From Sphingobium sp. EM0848 (GTDB taxonomy: Bacteria; Pseudomonadota; Alphaproteobacteria; Sphingomonadales; Sphingomonadaceae), in the NCBI RefSeq assembly GCF_013375555.1, contig NZ_JABXWB010000005.1:761501-825500 (forward strand): 64,000 nt of DNA, given 5' to 3'. Of this stretch, positions 35,470 to 44,027 are shown piece after piece. A model generated the notes under the pieces. It ran no database searches. It saw only the letters and a list, made by a program, of their open reading frames with translations, and was not told the origin of the DNA. Each line of letters begins with the position of its first letter. Positions within the stretch are counted from its first letter, which is position 1. A program made the translations under genes and the position numbers.

Positions 35470-36665
35470 GCTTCGGGTTTCCACGCTCCATAGGCATTCC
35501 AGGCGGCGGCACGGCCATGATCTTCCTCCGCGCCCTCCGCGGCGGCCGGGAAGATGGTGCGGTCGACGACGGCCAGCACGCGCGCCGTGAACTGGCAGTC
35601 GCGCGGCAGGCCTGCTTCCTCCATCACCTGTTTCAGGTCCAGTGCATGCATGGCCGACCAATAGGGCTCATTATTGTTGAAAGCGTCCCAGTCGCGGATG
35701 AACTGCTCATAAAGCGGCATGTCGTCGCTATATTGCGGCTGTTCCAGATGGAACATCAGGCCGCCCGGCGCCAGCACGCGTTCGCTTTCGCGGATGATCC
35801 GGGGCAGGGCCTTGCCCGACAGTTCGTGCAGATACATGGTGGTCTGCACCCAGTCGAAATGGCCGTCGGGGAAACGGCTCATATCCTCGGCATTCATCTG
35901 GATGAAGCGGATGTTCGTCGCGCCCAGCGACTGGGCGCGGGCATGGGCATAGCGCAGTACGGCCGCGCCCGTGTCGATGGCGATAACCTCCGCATCGGGG
36001 AAGGCGAGCGCCAGCGGCACGATATTATGGCCGACGGTGCAGCCCAGATCGAGGATGCGGCGGGGTTTCCAGTCGGGGCGTTCCTTGCGGACCCATTCGA
36101 CCAGCGCCTGCCCGCCACCGTCCGACAGCGCGCCAAGCCCGCCTGCGGTGGTGGCGAACAGGCCGCTGTCATAATTGGCGCCTGCCGACATGTCGCCGGG
36201 GCGTTCCTCCCCCTGATAATTGCCGGGCATGCAATGGATGTCGACTGCATCCATATAATGCGGGATCGGGAGGGACGGATCGAGCTGCAGCGTCCCCCGG
36301 CCCTCATTATACTGGCGCACCATAGCGCTCAGCTCAGCCAGTTGGCGCAGCGTGATCGAACGGCCGTTCTGCTGGCGCATTTCCATCGAATTGCGCTTCA
36401 GCGCCGACCAATAGCGATGCCAGGGGTCCTGGTTCATCGCGTCGCGGATCTCGAAACGGTCCTGCGGGTCGCGGCCATGTTCCGCCTGGAAAGCGGGCAG
36501 GACGCGCGTGTCATAGGCGATCCTGTTGCCTGCTCCGATCGATCCGGACAGATATTTGTTGAACGCCGTCAGAAAATTATAACGCGCCGCTTCATCATGA
36601 GTGGGCTTGGGGAACACCGCATGCTGGGCGACGGCGGTATAGGGCGGGGGTACATCCTGTTTCAT
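35466..36665 (-). CDS. SAM-dependent methyltransferase, large form
   Basis: A 399-residue protein with an N-terminal extension of about 200 residues and a class I methyltransferase domain in the C-terminal half: RRILDLGCTVGHNIVPLALAF, EVIAIDTGAAVLRYAHA, FDWVQTTMYLHELSG and ERVLAPGGLMFHLEQPQY. The N-terminal part (YNFLTAFNKYLSGSIGAG, HCMPGNYQGEERPGD) resembles no domain I know. Coupled by 4-bp overlaps to the nitrilase-fold gene before it and the 121-residue gene after it. In a catabolic locus it may methylate or, with the partner proteins, transfer a methyl group from the substrate. Confidence 0.85.
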   Translation of the reverse strand: MKQDVPPPYTAVAQHAVFPKPTHDEAARYNFLTAFNKYLSGSIGAGNRIAYDTRVLPAFQAEHGRDPQDRFEIRDAMNQDPWHRYWSALKRNSMEMRQQNGRSITLRQLAELSAMVRQYNEGRGTLQLDPSLPIPHYMDAVDIHCMPGNYQGEERPGDMSAGANYDSGLFATTAGGLGALSDGGGQALVEWVRKERPDWKPRRILDLGCTVGHNIVPLALAFPDAEVIAIDTGAAVLRYAHARAQSLGATNIRFIQMNAEDMSRFPDGHFDWVQTTMYLHELSGKALPRIIRESERVLAPGGLMFHLEQPQYSDDMPLYEQFIRDWDAFNNNEPYWSAMHALDLKQVMEEAGLPRDCQFTARVLAVVDRTIFPAAAEGAEEDHGRAAAWNAYGAWKPEA

Positions 36666-37717
36666 ATCAGTCCATCCTTCGAAAGACGGTCGATCACCTG
36701 TTCCTGCACCTTCAGGAAATGGTCACGGTCGGGTACCTTTACCAACCCGTCGGCGATCAGGCTGTTGGCGGGCTGGGGCGCCTGGCCGCCATAGATGGGG
36801 GCGAAAAGCTCCAGCCGCTGGCGGGCGAGGAAATTGCTCATGCCGGGCTTCCGCCGCTGGGCGCGCAGGGCGTTGATGTCGAGATCGGCAAAGGCGGTGA
36901 AGGTTTCGCCGGGGCTCGATTCCGCGAGCGGATTGCCCTTATAGTCGATGACGATCGAATTGCCGTCGGCGGACGCCAGCGGCATCGCTGATCCTTCGAT
37001 CCCGGCCGTGTTGGCGGAGATGACATAGGCGATATTCTCGAACGCGCGGGCGCGCTTGGCGATCTGCTTGGGCGTGGCGAGCGGCGATCCGACCTCCGAA
37101 GAGGAATGGACGAAAATCTCCGCGCCGCGCAGGGCATGGGCACGCGCGATTTCGGGGTAGAGGATTTCTTCGGACGCAATGGCGGCCAGATTGCCGATCT
37201 CCGTCCGGGCGACGGGGAACACGCCGTTCAGCCCGTAAATGTCGAGATATTTCGACCAGACGTCATGCGGTGTCGGCGTGAACATCGAATTGAGGCGGCG
37301 ATAGCGCAGCACGACCTTGCCCGATGGGGCGACGACGAAGCTCGTCTGGAAATAGAGGCCGGGGAAATGCGGATCGCGTTCATAGGCGTTGCCCGCAAGG
37401 AACAGGTTCTGCGCAGTGGCGATCCTGCCCAGCGCCTCATATTCAGGGCCGTCCATGTCCAGCGCCGCCTTTTCCGCGAAGGCGGGAATGGAGATGCGGC
37501 CGGGGTAGCTGGTCAGGAAATATTCGGGCAGCACCGCAAGGTGCACGGGGCTGCCGCCATATTGCTGGATGAAGACGGAGGAGGCGCGCAGCTTGACGCC
37601 GATCTCCTCGATCATCGCCAGCATCTGGACGCTTGCGGCGGCGCGGTCAGGCAGCCGCTCGACCGAACGGGCGGCTATCTGAAGGGCGAGGGCGGCATAG
37701 GGCTTGATCATGCTCAT
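36662..37717 (-). CDS. Nitrilase-superfamily (C-N hydrolase) protein lacking catalytic Cys
   Basis: A 351-residue protein with the carbon-nitrogen hydrolase fold. The catalytic Glu is retained (Glu65 in AVLPEYF). The usual Lys of YRKxH is replaced (YRRLN, Arg141), and the nucleophile position of CYExxxPE aligns with Ser182 in ASEEILYPEIARA. It thus lacks both Cys and Lys of the Glu-Lys-Cys triad and should not work by the normal thiol mechanism. The rest of the fold is well kept (GLYFQTSFVVAPSGKVVLRYRR, FENIAYVISANTAG). It is 4 bp downstream of the FAD oxidase and overlaps the methyltransferase. Possibly a non-hydrolytic or serine-type variant. Confidence 0.82.
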   Translation of the reverse strand: MSMIKPYAALALQIAARSVERLPDRAAASVQMLAMIEEIGVKLRASSVFIQQYGGSPVHLAVLPEYFLTSYPGRISIPAFAEKAALDMDGPEYEALGRIATAQNLFLAGNAYERDPHFPGLYFQTSFVVAPSGKVVLRYRRLNSMFTPTPHDVWSKYLDIYGLNGVFPVARTEIGNLAAIASEEILYPEIARAHALRGAEIFVHSSSEVGSPLATPKQIAKRARAFENIAYVISANTAGIEGSAMPLASADGNSIVIDYKGNPLAESSPGETFTAFADLDINALRAQRRKPGMSNFLARQRLELFAPIYGGQAPQPANSLIADGLVKVPDRDHFLKVQEQVIDRLSKDGLI

Positions 37718-37721
37718 CCTG

Positions 37722-39281
37722 TCACAACCCCAGGCTGCCGGGGTTCATCAGCCCCCTGGGATCGACGGTCTGCTTGATCGCCTTCAGCATGGTCCAGGCG
37801 CGCGGATCGCTGGCTTCTTCCAGCGGGTAGGTGCGGGCGACCTGAAGATGGGTTGCGCCCAGATCCCGGAAAATGCGGACGATTTCCCCGCGCAGCCGGT
37901 CGACCACGGCGCGCGACGTCGCATTGGCGGGGAAGCGGTTGAGCTTGGCGAGATGGGATGCTTCCAGCGAGCGGCAATGCAGTTCCTCCAGCGCGTCGGG
38001 CCAGAAGAAGACCGGCTCGATCAGGCAGGTCGACCGGCTGACCGCAGCGAGCATGGCGCCGGCGGCGACGCCCTGCGCTTCCATTTCGGCCTTGTTCGCT
38101 TCGAACAAGGCCTGGATGCGGCCCCATGCCTCGATCAGCCGGCTGTGGGGCAGGAAGCCGTGGACGGGAACCCAGCGCTCGCCCTCTGGCCCGACCATCG
38201 AATTGACGGGCGGGAAGGGATTGGCGCGCATGATCTTGGGAATGGTGTTTTCGATGGCCTTGCCGCCATGTTTCACCGCAATCGCCTCGATCGCCTTCAT
38301 GTCGGCGTCGACCGCGCTTTGATAGCGGCCCTCGCAGATCAGATGCAGCGAGAAGGGCACGTCGTCGAGGAAGGATCGGCCGGCCGCGACGACCTTCGCG
38401 CCTTCCTTCAGCGCCTTCAGTACGGAGCCTTGCGCCTTCATCATGTTGACGAGCGACTTGGCGTCCTTGGCCAGGCTGTCGCGCTTCATGCGCTGGGCCT
38501 GAAGATAAGGGTCGAAGCCGAAGCTTTCCGAGGCCAGCCCTTCGCGGGCGATGGCGCTCATCGCGCTGAAGAAGGCATTGGCGTCGGGGAAGGAGAAGGA
38601 GCCATAGGAGAAGGCGGTGCCTTCGCGCACCAGCTTCAGGGTGATAGTGGCCTTGACGCCCAGCGCGCCGCAATCGGCAGCGAACAGCCCGGTGATGTCG
38701 GGGCCGAAGGGGCGGAAGAAATTGCTGCCCGTGGACAGGATCGATCCGTCGGCCAGTACCACCTCAAAGCTGAGCGCCGCGTCGACCACCGTGCCGCCCA
38801 ACGCGCCCCAGAATACGCCATTCTGGCTCATGCCGCCGCCGACCGTGGCGTTGATGCCCGACAGCGTGCCCCAGGCGAGTGCGCGCAGCCCCCTGGGCTT
38901 GAGCATCCGCTGAAGCTTGTCCCAGGTGCAGCCGGCTTCGACGGTAACGGTCATGTCCTCTTCATTAATGTTGAGGATGCGGCTCATCGATGCGGTGTCG
39001 ATCAGCAGCGCCCCGGCTTCCGGCGCGAGATAGCCGCTGGTATAGCTCATGCCGCCGCCGCGCGGGATGATCGCCACGCCCGCCGCAGTTGCCGCCGCAA
39101 TGCCGCGTGCCAGCATCTCCTTGTCGGTGGGGCGGAAGACGGCGAGGACGGTCGGGCCGGTGCTGAACACGTCCTGCGAATAATAGGCGCGTTCCGCCGC
39201 GTTGGTGATCAGGGCTTCCGCGCCGACCGCTGCGGTGATCGCTGCAAGGGCGATATCGTCTTGGGGAACAAGGGTTTCCAC
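37722..39281 (-). CDS. FAD-linked oxidase (GlcD/VAO superfamily)
   Basis: A 519-residue oxidase with an N-terminal FAD-binding type 4 (PCMH) domain: RGGGMSYTSGYLAPEAGALLIDT, VEAGCTWDKLQRMLKPRGL, GTLSGINATVGGGMSQNG and CGALGVKATITLKLV. A C-terminal FAD-oxidase domain ends VDPRGLMNPGSLG. Such enzymes oxidise 2-hydroxy acids, alkylphenols or similar substrates. No covalent-FAD histidine is evident. The GTG at 39281 follows AGGAAA by seven bases and lies one base after the MFS stop, so both are co-translated. The substrate imported by the MFS gene is the likely substrate here, an inference. Confidence 0.88.
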   Translation of the reverse strand: METLVPQDDIALAAITAAVGAEALITNAAERAYYSQDVFSTGPTVLAVFRPTDKEMLARGIAAATAAGVAIIPRGGGMSYTSGYLAPEAGALLIDTASMSRILNINEEDMTVTVEAGCTWDKLQRMLKPRGLRALAWGTLSGINATVGGGMSQNGVFWGALGGTVVDAALSFEVVLADGSILSTGSNFFRPFGPDITGLFAADCGALGVKATITLKLVREGTAFSYGSFSFPDANAFFSAMSAIAREGLASESFGFDPYLQAQRMKRDSLAKDAKSLVNMMKAQGSVLKALKEGAKVVAAGRSFLDDVPFSLHLICEGRYQSAVDADMKAIEAIAVKHGGKAIENTIPKIMRANPFPPVNSMVGPEGERWVPVHGFLPHSRLIEAWGRIQALFEANKAEMEAQGVAAGAMLAAVSRSTCLIEPVFFWPDALEELHCRSLEASHLAKLNRFPANATSRAVVDRLRGEIVRIFRDLGATHLQVARTYPLEEASDPRAWTMLKAIKQTVDPRGLMNPGSLGL

Positions 39282-39282
39282 G

Positions 39283-40572
39283 TCAATTTCCTGAATGGCT
39301 TGTCTTGAGGTCGGGATAGCGGCCCAGTGCCAGTAGCAGCACGCCGCCGATGGCGAACATGGCCATCGCCACGCCAAGGATGAGGTCGTAGCTGCCGGTG
39401 CGGTCGCGCACCATGCCATAGACGATCGGGGAGATGGCGGAGCCGATGGCGAAGGGCATGTAGAGCACACCATAGATGCGCCCATAATGCGCCATGCCGA
39501 AATATTTCGAGGCGAGATAGGCGATGATGTCGGATTCCGTGCCGGCGGCAAAGCCAAGCAGGAAGCCGCCGACGATGACATGGCTCAGCGTTGCGTCCGT
39601 GCCCATCAGCAGCCAGCAGGCGGCTGCGGGCAGCAGCAGCGCGGGGAAGGCGACGCCCGGTGCCCAGAAACGGTCGAACATATAACCGACAAGCAGTCGC
39701 CCGACGAGGATGCCGATGGCGACCACGCCCAGCACACTGGCGGCGACCTCCGCAGAAAAGCCGTGCAGGCCGACGATCTGGGCGATGTGGATATGTGCGC
39801 CGCCATAGGCGAAGGCAGTCAGCAGGATCGATGTGAACAGGATCCAGAAACGATGGCCGCCCATGGCTTGTTTCAGCGGGATGCCGAATATCGTGCCGCT
39901 CGGGTCGGCGACGCCTTCGGGGCGTTCGTCGGGACGGGGTTCGCGAAACCAGAGGAAGGCAATGGGAATGGCGACGAGCAGGGGCAGCAGGGCCACGATC
40001 GGGAACGCCATGCGCCACCCGCCCATAGCGATAGCCTTTTGCGCGATCTGCGGCACGACCATGGCGGCGAGGCTGGTGCCCAGCAGCATGATGCCCAGCG
40101 CAAGCCCGCGATGGCGGTTGAACCACATGCTGATCGCGCGGCTCCAGGTGACCGGGGTCGAACCGATGCCGATCGCGCCCAGTACCGCCCAGAAGAGCAG
40201 ATAGCCGATCTTCGACGCGGGCAGGAAATAGAAGGAACCGAAGACGATGCCGAACAGGAACAGCGACCAGAGCACCACCGGGCGAACGCCGAAGCGGTCC
40301 GACAAGGCGCCGTAAAGGGGAGCGAGCAGCGCGGCGATGATGCCGAAGACAGTGACGCCCGCACTGGTGGCGGCGAAATCCCATCCGAATTCGGTACTGA
40401 CTGGCCCCATGACCAGCGGCAGGACGTTGAAGGGCAGAGGGGATGCACCGCAGGCCACCCCGATCAACGCTGCCGCAAGCGGCTTCGCGCCCAGCCTGAA
40501 TTCCGAGCGCGCGCCGGAGGCGATTGTCATGCCTGGACCATTCCCTTGTATTGCAGTGTCAAAACGCGACAT
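39283..40572 (-). CDS. MFS transporter
   Basis: A 429-residue inner-membrane carrier with about 12 membrane helices and the MFS loop GALSDRFGVRPVVLW (about 78-92). The architecture resembles the oxalate/formate and monocarboxylate carrier group that imports organic acids. Two starts are possible, at 40572 and at 40530 (MTIASGAR); the shorter one keeps the transmembrane core. It follows the TonB receptor by 66 bp that contain a strong hairpin, and precedes the FAD oxidase by one base. The expected role is movement of the locus substrate across the inner membrane after outer-membrane import. Confidence 0.9.
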   Translation of the reverse strand: MSRFDTAIQGNGPGMTIASGARSEFRLGAKPLAAALIGVACGASPLPFNVLPLVMGPVSTEFGWDFAATSAGVTVFGIIAALLAPLYGALSDRFGVRPVVLWSLFLFGIVFGSFYFLPASKIGYLLFWAVLGAIGIGSTPVTWSRAISMWFNRHRGLALGIMLLGTSLAAMVVPQIAQKAIAMGGWRMAFPIVALLPLLVAIPIAFLWFREPRPDERPEGVADPSGTIFGIPLKQAMGGHRFWILFTSILLTAFAYGGAHIHIAQIVGLHGFSAEVAASVLGVVAIGILVGRLLVGYMFDRFWAPGVAFPALLLPAAACWLLMGTDATLSHVIVGGFLLGFAAGTESDIIAYLASKYFGMAHYGRIYGVLYMPFAIGSAISPIVYGMVRDRTGSYDLILGVAMAMFAIGGVLLLALGRYPDLKTSHSGN

Positions 40573-40592
40573 CTCAGAGCCATTCCAAGCTG

Positions 40593-40631
40593 CCGCCCGG
40601 CGGGGATGCGGATCGCATCCCCGCCGGGCGG
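40593..40631. terminator. Strong 17-bp hairpin after TonB receptor
   Basis: CCGCCCGGCGGGGATGC (40593-40609) and its exact complement (40615-40631) flank the loop GGATC. It lies between the receptor stop and the MFS start on the minus strand. There is no T tract, so it may attenuate rather than end transcription or protect the receptor mRNA. Confidence 0.6.
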
Positions 40632-40638
40632 GAAGTTA

Positions 40639-43128
40639 CTAGAAGTTGTAGCGAGCGCGCGCCACCCACATCATCGGCGGGTCGATATAGCGCGTGTTCG
40701 CCAGCGATGTGTTGGCCGCCGTCTTGTTCAGGCAGTTGGTGCAGGACACCGAAAGCTGCCACTTCTTGTCCGCTCCGTTCAACGCCAGGCTCGCATTGAC
40801 GAACCAGGCCGCTGGGGAGAAGGAACCGTTCAATATCTCTTCGCCACCATAGGGATTGGCCGGATAGGTGCCGTTGGTGCCGGTGATCGACCCCGAATAG
40901 ATGGTGTAGTTGGCGGCGTTGGTTTCCTGGCTGGTGCGATAGCTGCCGTTGATCGACGGGACCAGCGATAGGCCGCTGCTGCCCAGGGGCACGGTATAAT
41001 TGCCGCCCACGGCGATCGTCCATTTGGGCGTGCGCGTCGGATCGGCGATCCTGCCGTCGGGCGTGACGATGCCGACGCCGCAGGCGGCGGTGGTGCCGGT
41101 GCCGCCCGGAATATTGCCCGCAGCGATCAGGGCCTGACACGCCTTTTGCTGCGCATTGACCGACTGGATGCCATATTCGTCATAATCGGGCGCGTTGCGA
41201 TTGATCTTGAACTTGGCGTCCTGATAACCGGCGTTGACGTAGAGGTTCAGCCCTTCGACCGGCACGACGGTGAATTCGGCCTCAATGCCCTTGTTCGTCA
41301 TGTCCGCGAAGTTGCGGGTGATGAAGGTGGCAGACCCATTGGGGTTGACCAGCGCGGAAGGCGTCTGGAGATCGTTCACGTCCATGTAGAAGAAGGTGAG
41401 GTTCGCACGAAGACGGCGATTGAACCATTCGGATTTGATACCGGTTTCATAGCTCCAGACCTTTTCAGGGCCGAAGGGCAGGAAGGACGTTACAGATGTC
41501 GCGCGGGCATTCCAGCCGCCGGACTTGAATCCACGTGTCGCCGAGGCGAAGAGCAGGATATCGTTATTGACCTTGTAATTGATCGCGAAGCGCGGCGTCC
41601 ACTGCTTGGTCTTCAGCTTGTCGGGGATCTTCAGTCCGGAAGGCCCGACAAGATTGAAGGTGTCGAGGCAGGTCGCTTCGATTGTACCGTCATTACAGCT
41701 TGCGCGATTGTCCTGGACCTGCAGAGTCTTGGTTTCGTCGGTGTAGCGGATGCCGCCGGTCAGCTTGATCTGGTCGGTGAGGTTGACGTCGATCTGGGCG
41801 TAGCCGGCCAGCGCCTCCGTCTTGTTGCGCAGGATGCGGTCCGCCAGGATCAGCGTGCTGGTCGGCGAGAGCGTGAAGGTGTCGGCGAAATCGGTGCGGT
41901 TGCGCTCCACGAGATAGAAGGCACCGGCAACATAGTCGATCAGGCCGTCGGCGACGCTGCCGTTGATCTTGGCTTCCTGGCTGAACTGCTGATGCGTGCC
42001 GTCGTTCAGGATCGCGAAGCCGCCCCGCGCATAGCCCATGACGACCGGATTCGGATTGGCCAGCGAAGGACCGCTACGACCGTCATAGAAGTCGAGCGCA
42101 TATTGCTGGTCCTGGCTGACAAAGCCCGTGATCAGGTTCAGCGTCATCTTTTCGGCCAGATCGACTTCGAAGTTCGACGTGATCAGATTGGTTGTCGTAT
42201 AATTCCCCATCAGGAAATATTTCTTCCGGCCGCTGATTGGCAGAGAAGCGAAGGGAGAATTGGACGAACTCTTGCCCACTGGAATACCGGTGGTAGCAAA
42301 ACGTCCATTGCAGTCCGAAGGATTTGCCGGGTTGCACTGGAAATTCAGGATATTCTCGCCATTGGCGACGATATGCGCATAAGAACCGTTCCAGCGGACT
42401 GACGGGCTCAATTCGCCGTGGATGCCGATGCGGGCGCCCCAGCCGTCATCGTCGTTGAGGCGCTGGCCGGTGGTGACGTCCTTCACATAGCCATCGTCAT
42501 TCTGCCAATAGCCGCTGAGCTTGACAGACAGGGTGTCGGCAAGAGGCACGTCGACCGAAGCGCGCGCGATTTTCTTGTTGTAACGACCATAGCCGACTTC
42601 CGCGAAGCCGCCAAATTCCTTGCCCGGCTCCTTCAGGATCACGTTGACGGCGCCGCCGGTGGTGTTGCGGCCGAACAGCGTGCCCTGCGGACCGCGCAGA
42701 ACTTCGACCCGCTCCACATCGAACAGATTGATATTATTGGCATTCTGACGGCTGAGATAGATTTCGTCGACATAGGTGCCAACCGGCGGGTCGAAGGTCG
42801 GAATCGTTTCCGTATTGCCAAGGCCGCGCAGGTAGAAGGCATTGGCCGAACCCACGCCGGTATTGTTCATCGACACCAGATTGGGAACGAAGCGGCCCAG
42901 TTCGAGCGTGTTGGAAACGCCCTGACTGCGGAGCTGATCGGCCGAGAAAGCGGAAACGGCGATCGGCACATTCTGCAGGCTTTCCGAACGGCGCTGGGCC
43001 GTCACGACGATTTCCTGAACACCACCGCTCGACTGGTCTTCGGCCTTGGCCGTCGTCTGGGCGTGCAAGGGCGCGACCGCGATGCCTGCGCTGAGCGCGG
43101 TCGTCGCGACGAGCAGAAGACGCTTCAT
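40639..43128 (-). CDS. TonB-dependent receptor of catabolic locus
   Basis: An 829-residue outer-membrane receptor: signal peptide MKRLLLVATTALSAGIAVAPLHA, TonB box VQEIVVTAQRRSESLQNVPIAVSAFS, plug with YLRGLGNTETIPTFDPPVGTYVDEIYL and VEVLRGPQGTLFGRNTTGGAVNV, and a barrel ending YIDPPMMWVARARYNF. Sphingomonads use this subgroup to import plant, lignin or xenobiotic compounds. The operator at 43188 and a TTGACA -35 at 43229-43224 are just upstream, so this receptor is under the same control as the pathway genes. It heads the leftward operon with the MFS and oxidase genes. Confidence 0.94.
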   Translation of the reverse strand: MKRLLLVATTALSAGIAVAPLHAQTTAKAEDQSSGGVQEIVVTAQRRSESLQNVPIAVSAFSADQLRSQGVSNTLELGRFVPNLVSMNNTGVGSANAFYLRGLGNTETIPTFDPPVGTYVDEIYLSRQNANNINLFDVERVEVLRGPQGTLFGRNTTGGAVNVILKEPGKEFGGFAEVGYGRYNKKIARASVDVPLADTLSVKLSGYWQNDDGYVKDVTTGQRLNDDDGWGARIGIHGELSPSVRWNGSYAHIVANGENILNFQCNPANPSDCNGRFATTGIPVGKSSSNSPFASLPISGRKKYFLMGNYTTTNLITSNFEVDLAEKMTLNLITGFVSQDQQYALDFYDGRSGPSLANPNPVVMGYARGGFAILNDGTHQQFSQEAKINGSVADGLIDYVAGAFYLVERNRTDFADTFTLSPTSTLILADRILRNKTEALAGYAQIDVNLTDQIKLTGGIRYTDETKTLQVQDNRASCNDGTIEATCLDTFNLVGPSGLKIPDKLKTKQWTPRFAINYKVNNDILLFASATRGFKSGGWNARATSVTSFLPFGPEKVWSYETGIKSEWFNRRLRANLTFFYMDVNDLQTPSALVNPNGSATFITRNFADMTNKGIEAEFTVVPVEGLNLYVNAGYQDAKFKINRNAPDYDEYGIQSVNAQQKACQALIAAGNIPGGTGTTAACGVGIVTPDGRIADPTRTPKWTIAVGGNYTVPLGSSGLSLVPSINGSYRTSQETNAANYTIYSGSITGTNGTYPANPYGGEEILNGSFSPAAWFVNASLALNGADKKWQLSVSCTNCLNKTAANTSLANTRYIDPPMMWVARARYNF

Positions 43129-43187
43129 ATTATTCTCCCTATTTTCTGATTCCGGAAATGGCAGTTCTGCCTGCGGACGTTTTTTCT

Positions 43188-43205
43188 AATTTGTCCGGAC
43201 AAATT
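43188..43205. promoter_or_regulatory. Operator palindrome, copy B
   Basis: AATTTGTCCGGACAAATT, identical to copy A, in the 132-bp divergent region between the TonB receptor and the membrane protein at 43261. A minus-strand TTGACA lies at 43229-43224 with the palindrome beginning 18 bases further on, where the -10 element should be, so a bound protein would block the receptor promoter. Confidence 0.8.
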
Positions 43206-43260
43206 TTCATGTAAGCAGGAGGCTGTCAAGCGGCCCTGAGCCACGGAGGAGAAAAATTAG

Positions 43261-43941
43261 ATGGCACTCGCTGATCTGGCTTACCCAAGCCTTGTCTATT
43301 TTCACTTGATTCTCTTTGTTTTGTGGCTCGGCGGCGACGTCGGGGTCTTTCTGGCAGGGCAGCATTTCCGCAAGCGTCATCTCTACACGCTGGACCAGCG
43401 AATCGCGTTGCTGAAGCTGCTCGTCCTTATCGACATGACGCCGCGCACGGCATGGGCGCTGATGGTGCCGGTGTCGCTTTCGGTGGTGACGCTGGGCGGT
43501 TACTGGGCGGTTCCGTCCCTGGTGCTGGCGGGGGCCTGGCTGGCGGGGCTGTTCTGGCTCTGGCTCGTCTGGGACGCGCATTTCCATGACATGACCCCGC
43601 GTGCGGCGCGCAACCGGAAGATCGAATTCTGGCTCAAAAATGTGATCACCGTCGGCTATCTGGGCCTTGGCATCGTGTCGCTGGCGACGGGTGCGCCGCT
43701 GGCCGAGAAATGGCTTGCGTCCAAGGCGCTGCTGTTCGGGCTGATTTTCGTCGCCGCGATCATGATCGACGTCGCGTTCAAGCCGGTGGGGCCGCAACTT
43801 GGCCGCCTGCTGAAGGAAGGTTCCAGCGATGAGACGGAGGTGCCGCTGCGCCGCACCATGGACCGGACCCGTGTGTGGGTGTTCATCGTTTATGGACTGC
43901 TGATTGTCACCTCCTACCTTGGGACGGTGAAGCCATTCTGA
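43261..43941 (+). CDS. Unrecognised integral membrane protein (226 aa)
   Basis: A protein with about six hydrophobic segments (VYFHLILFVLWLGGDVGVF, WALMVPVSLSVVTLGGYWAV, LVLAGAWLAGLFWLWLVWDAHF, NVITVGYLGLGIVSLATGAPL, ALLFGLIFVAAIMIDVAF, VWVFIVYGLLIVTSYLG). Several His and Asp residues near membrane ends (FHLIL, WDAHFHDM) might bind heme or a metal, as in CopD- or cytochrome-b-like proteins, but this is not established. It is divergent from the TonB receptor and shares operator B; a second operator lies 41 bp past its stop before the CitE-like gene. Confidence 0.8.
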   Translation: MALADLAYPSLVYFHLILFVLWLGGDVGVFLAGQHFRKRHLYTLDQRIALLKLLVLIDMTPRTAWALMVPVSLSVVTLGGYWAVPSLVLAGAWLAGLFWLWLVWDAHFHDMTPRAARNRKIEFWLKNVITVGYLGLGIVSLATGAPLAEKWLASKALLFGLIFVAAIMIDVAFKPVGPQLGRLLKEGSSDETEVPLRRTMDRTRVWVFIVYGLLIVTSYLGTVKPF

Positions 43942-43970
43942 CGGAAAAATGGGGGTTGGCGCTTTTGTGC

Positions 43971-43999
43971 TTGACTTATAAGTTGTCCGGACAAATTTA
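43971..43999 (+). promoter_or_regulatory. Promoter of the CitE-led operon
   Basis: TTGACT (43971-43976), 17 bases, AATTTA (43994-43999). The -10 is weak but the spacing is ideal, and operator copy C lies exactly between the two elements. RNA polymerase binding and repressor binding would exclude each other. Confidence 0.5.
43980..43997. promoter_or_regulatory. Operator palindrome, copy C
   Basis: AAGTTGTCCGGACAAATT, one base different from copies A and B. The TTGTCCGGACAA core is at 43983-43994, between the -35 and -10 elements of the promoter of the CitE-MaoC operon, 31 bp before its start codon. Confidence 0.78.
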
Positions 44000-44027
44000 A
44001 GTGGACGTCAACAGGAGGGGTTCCTTG

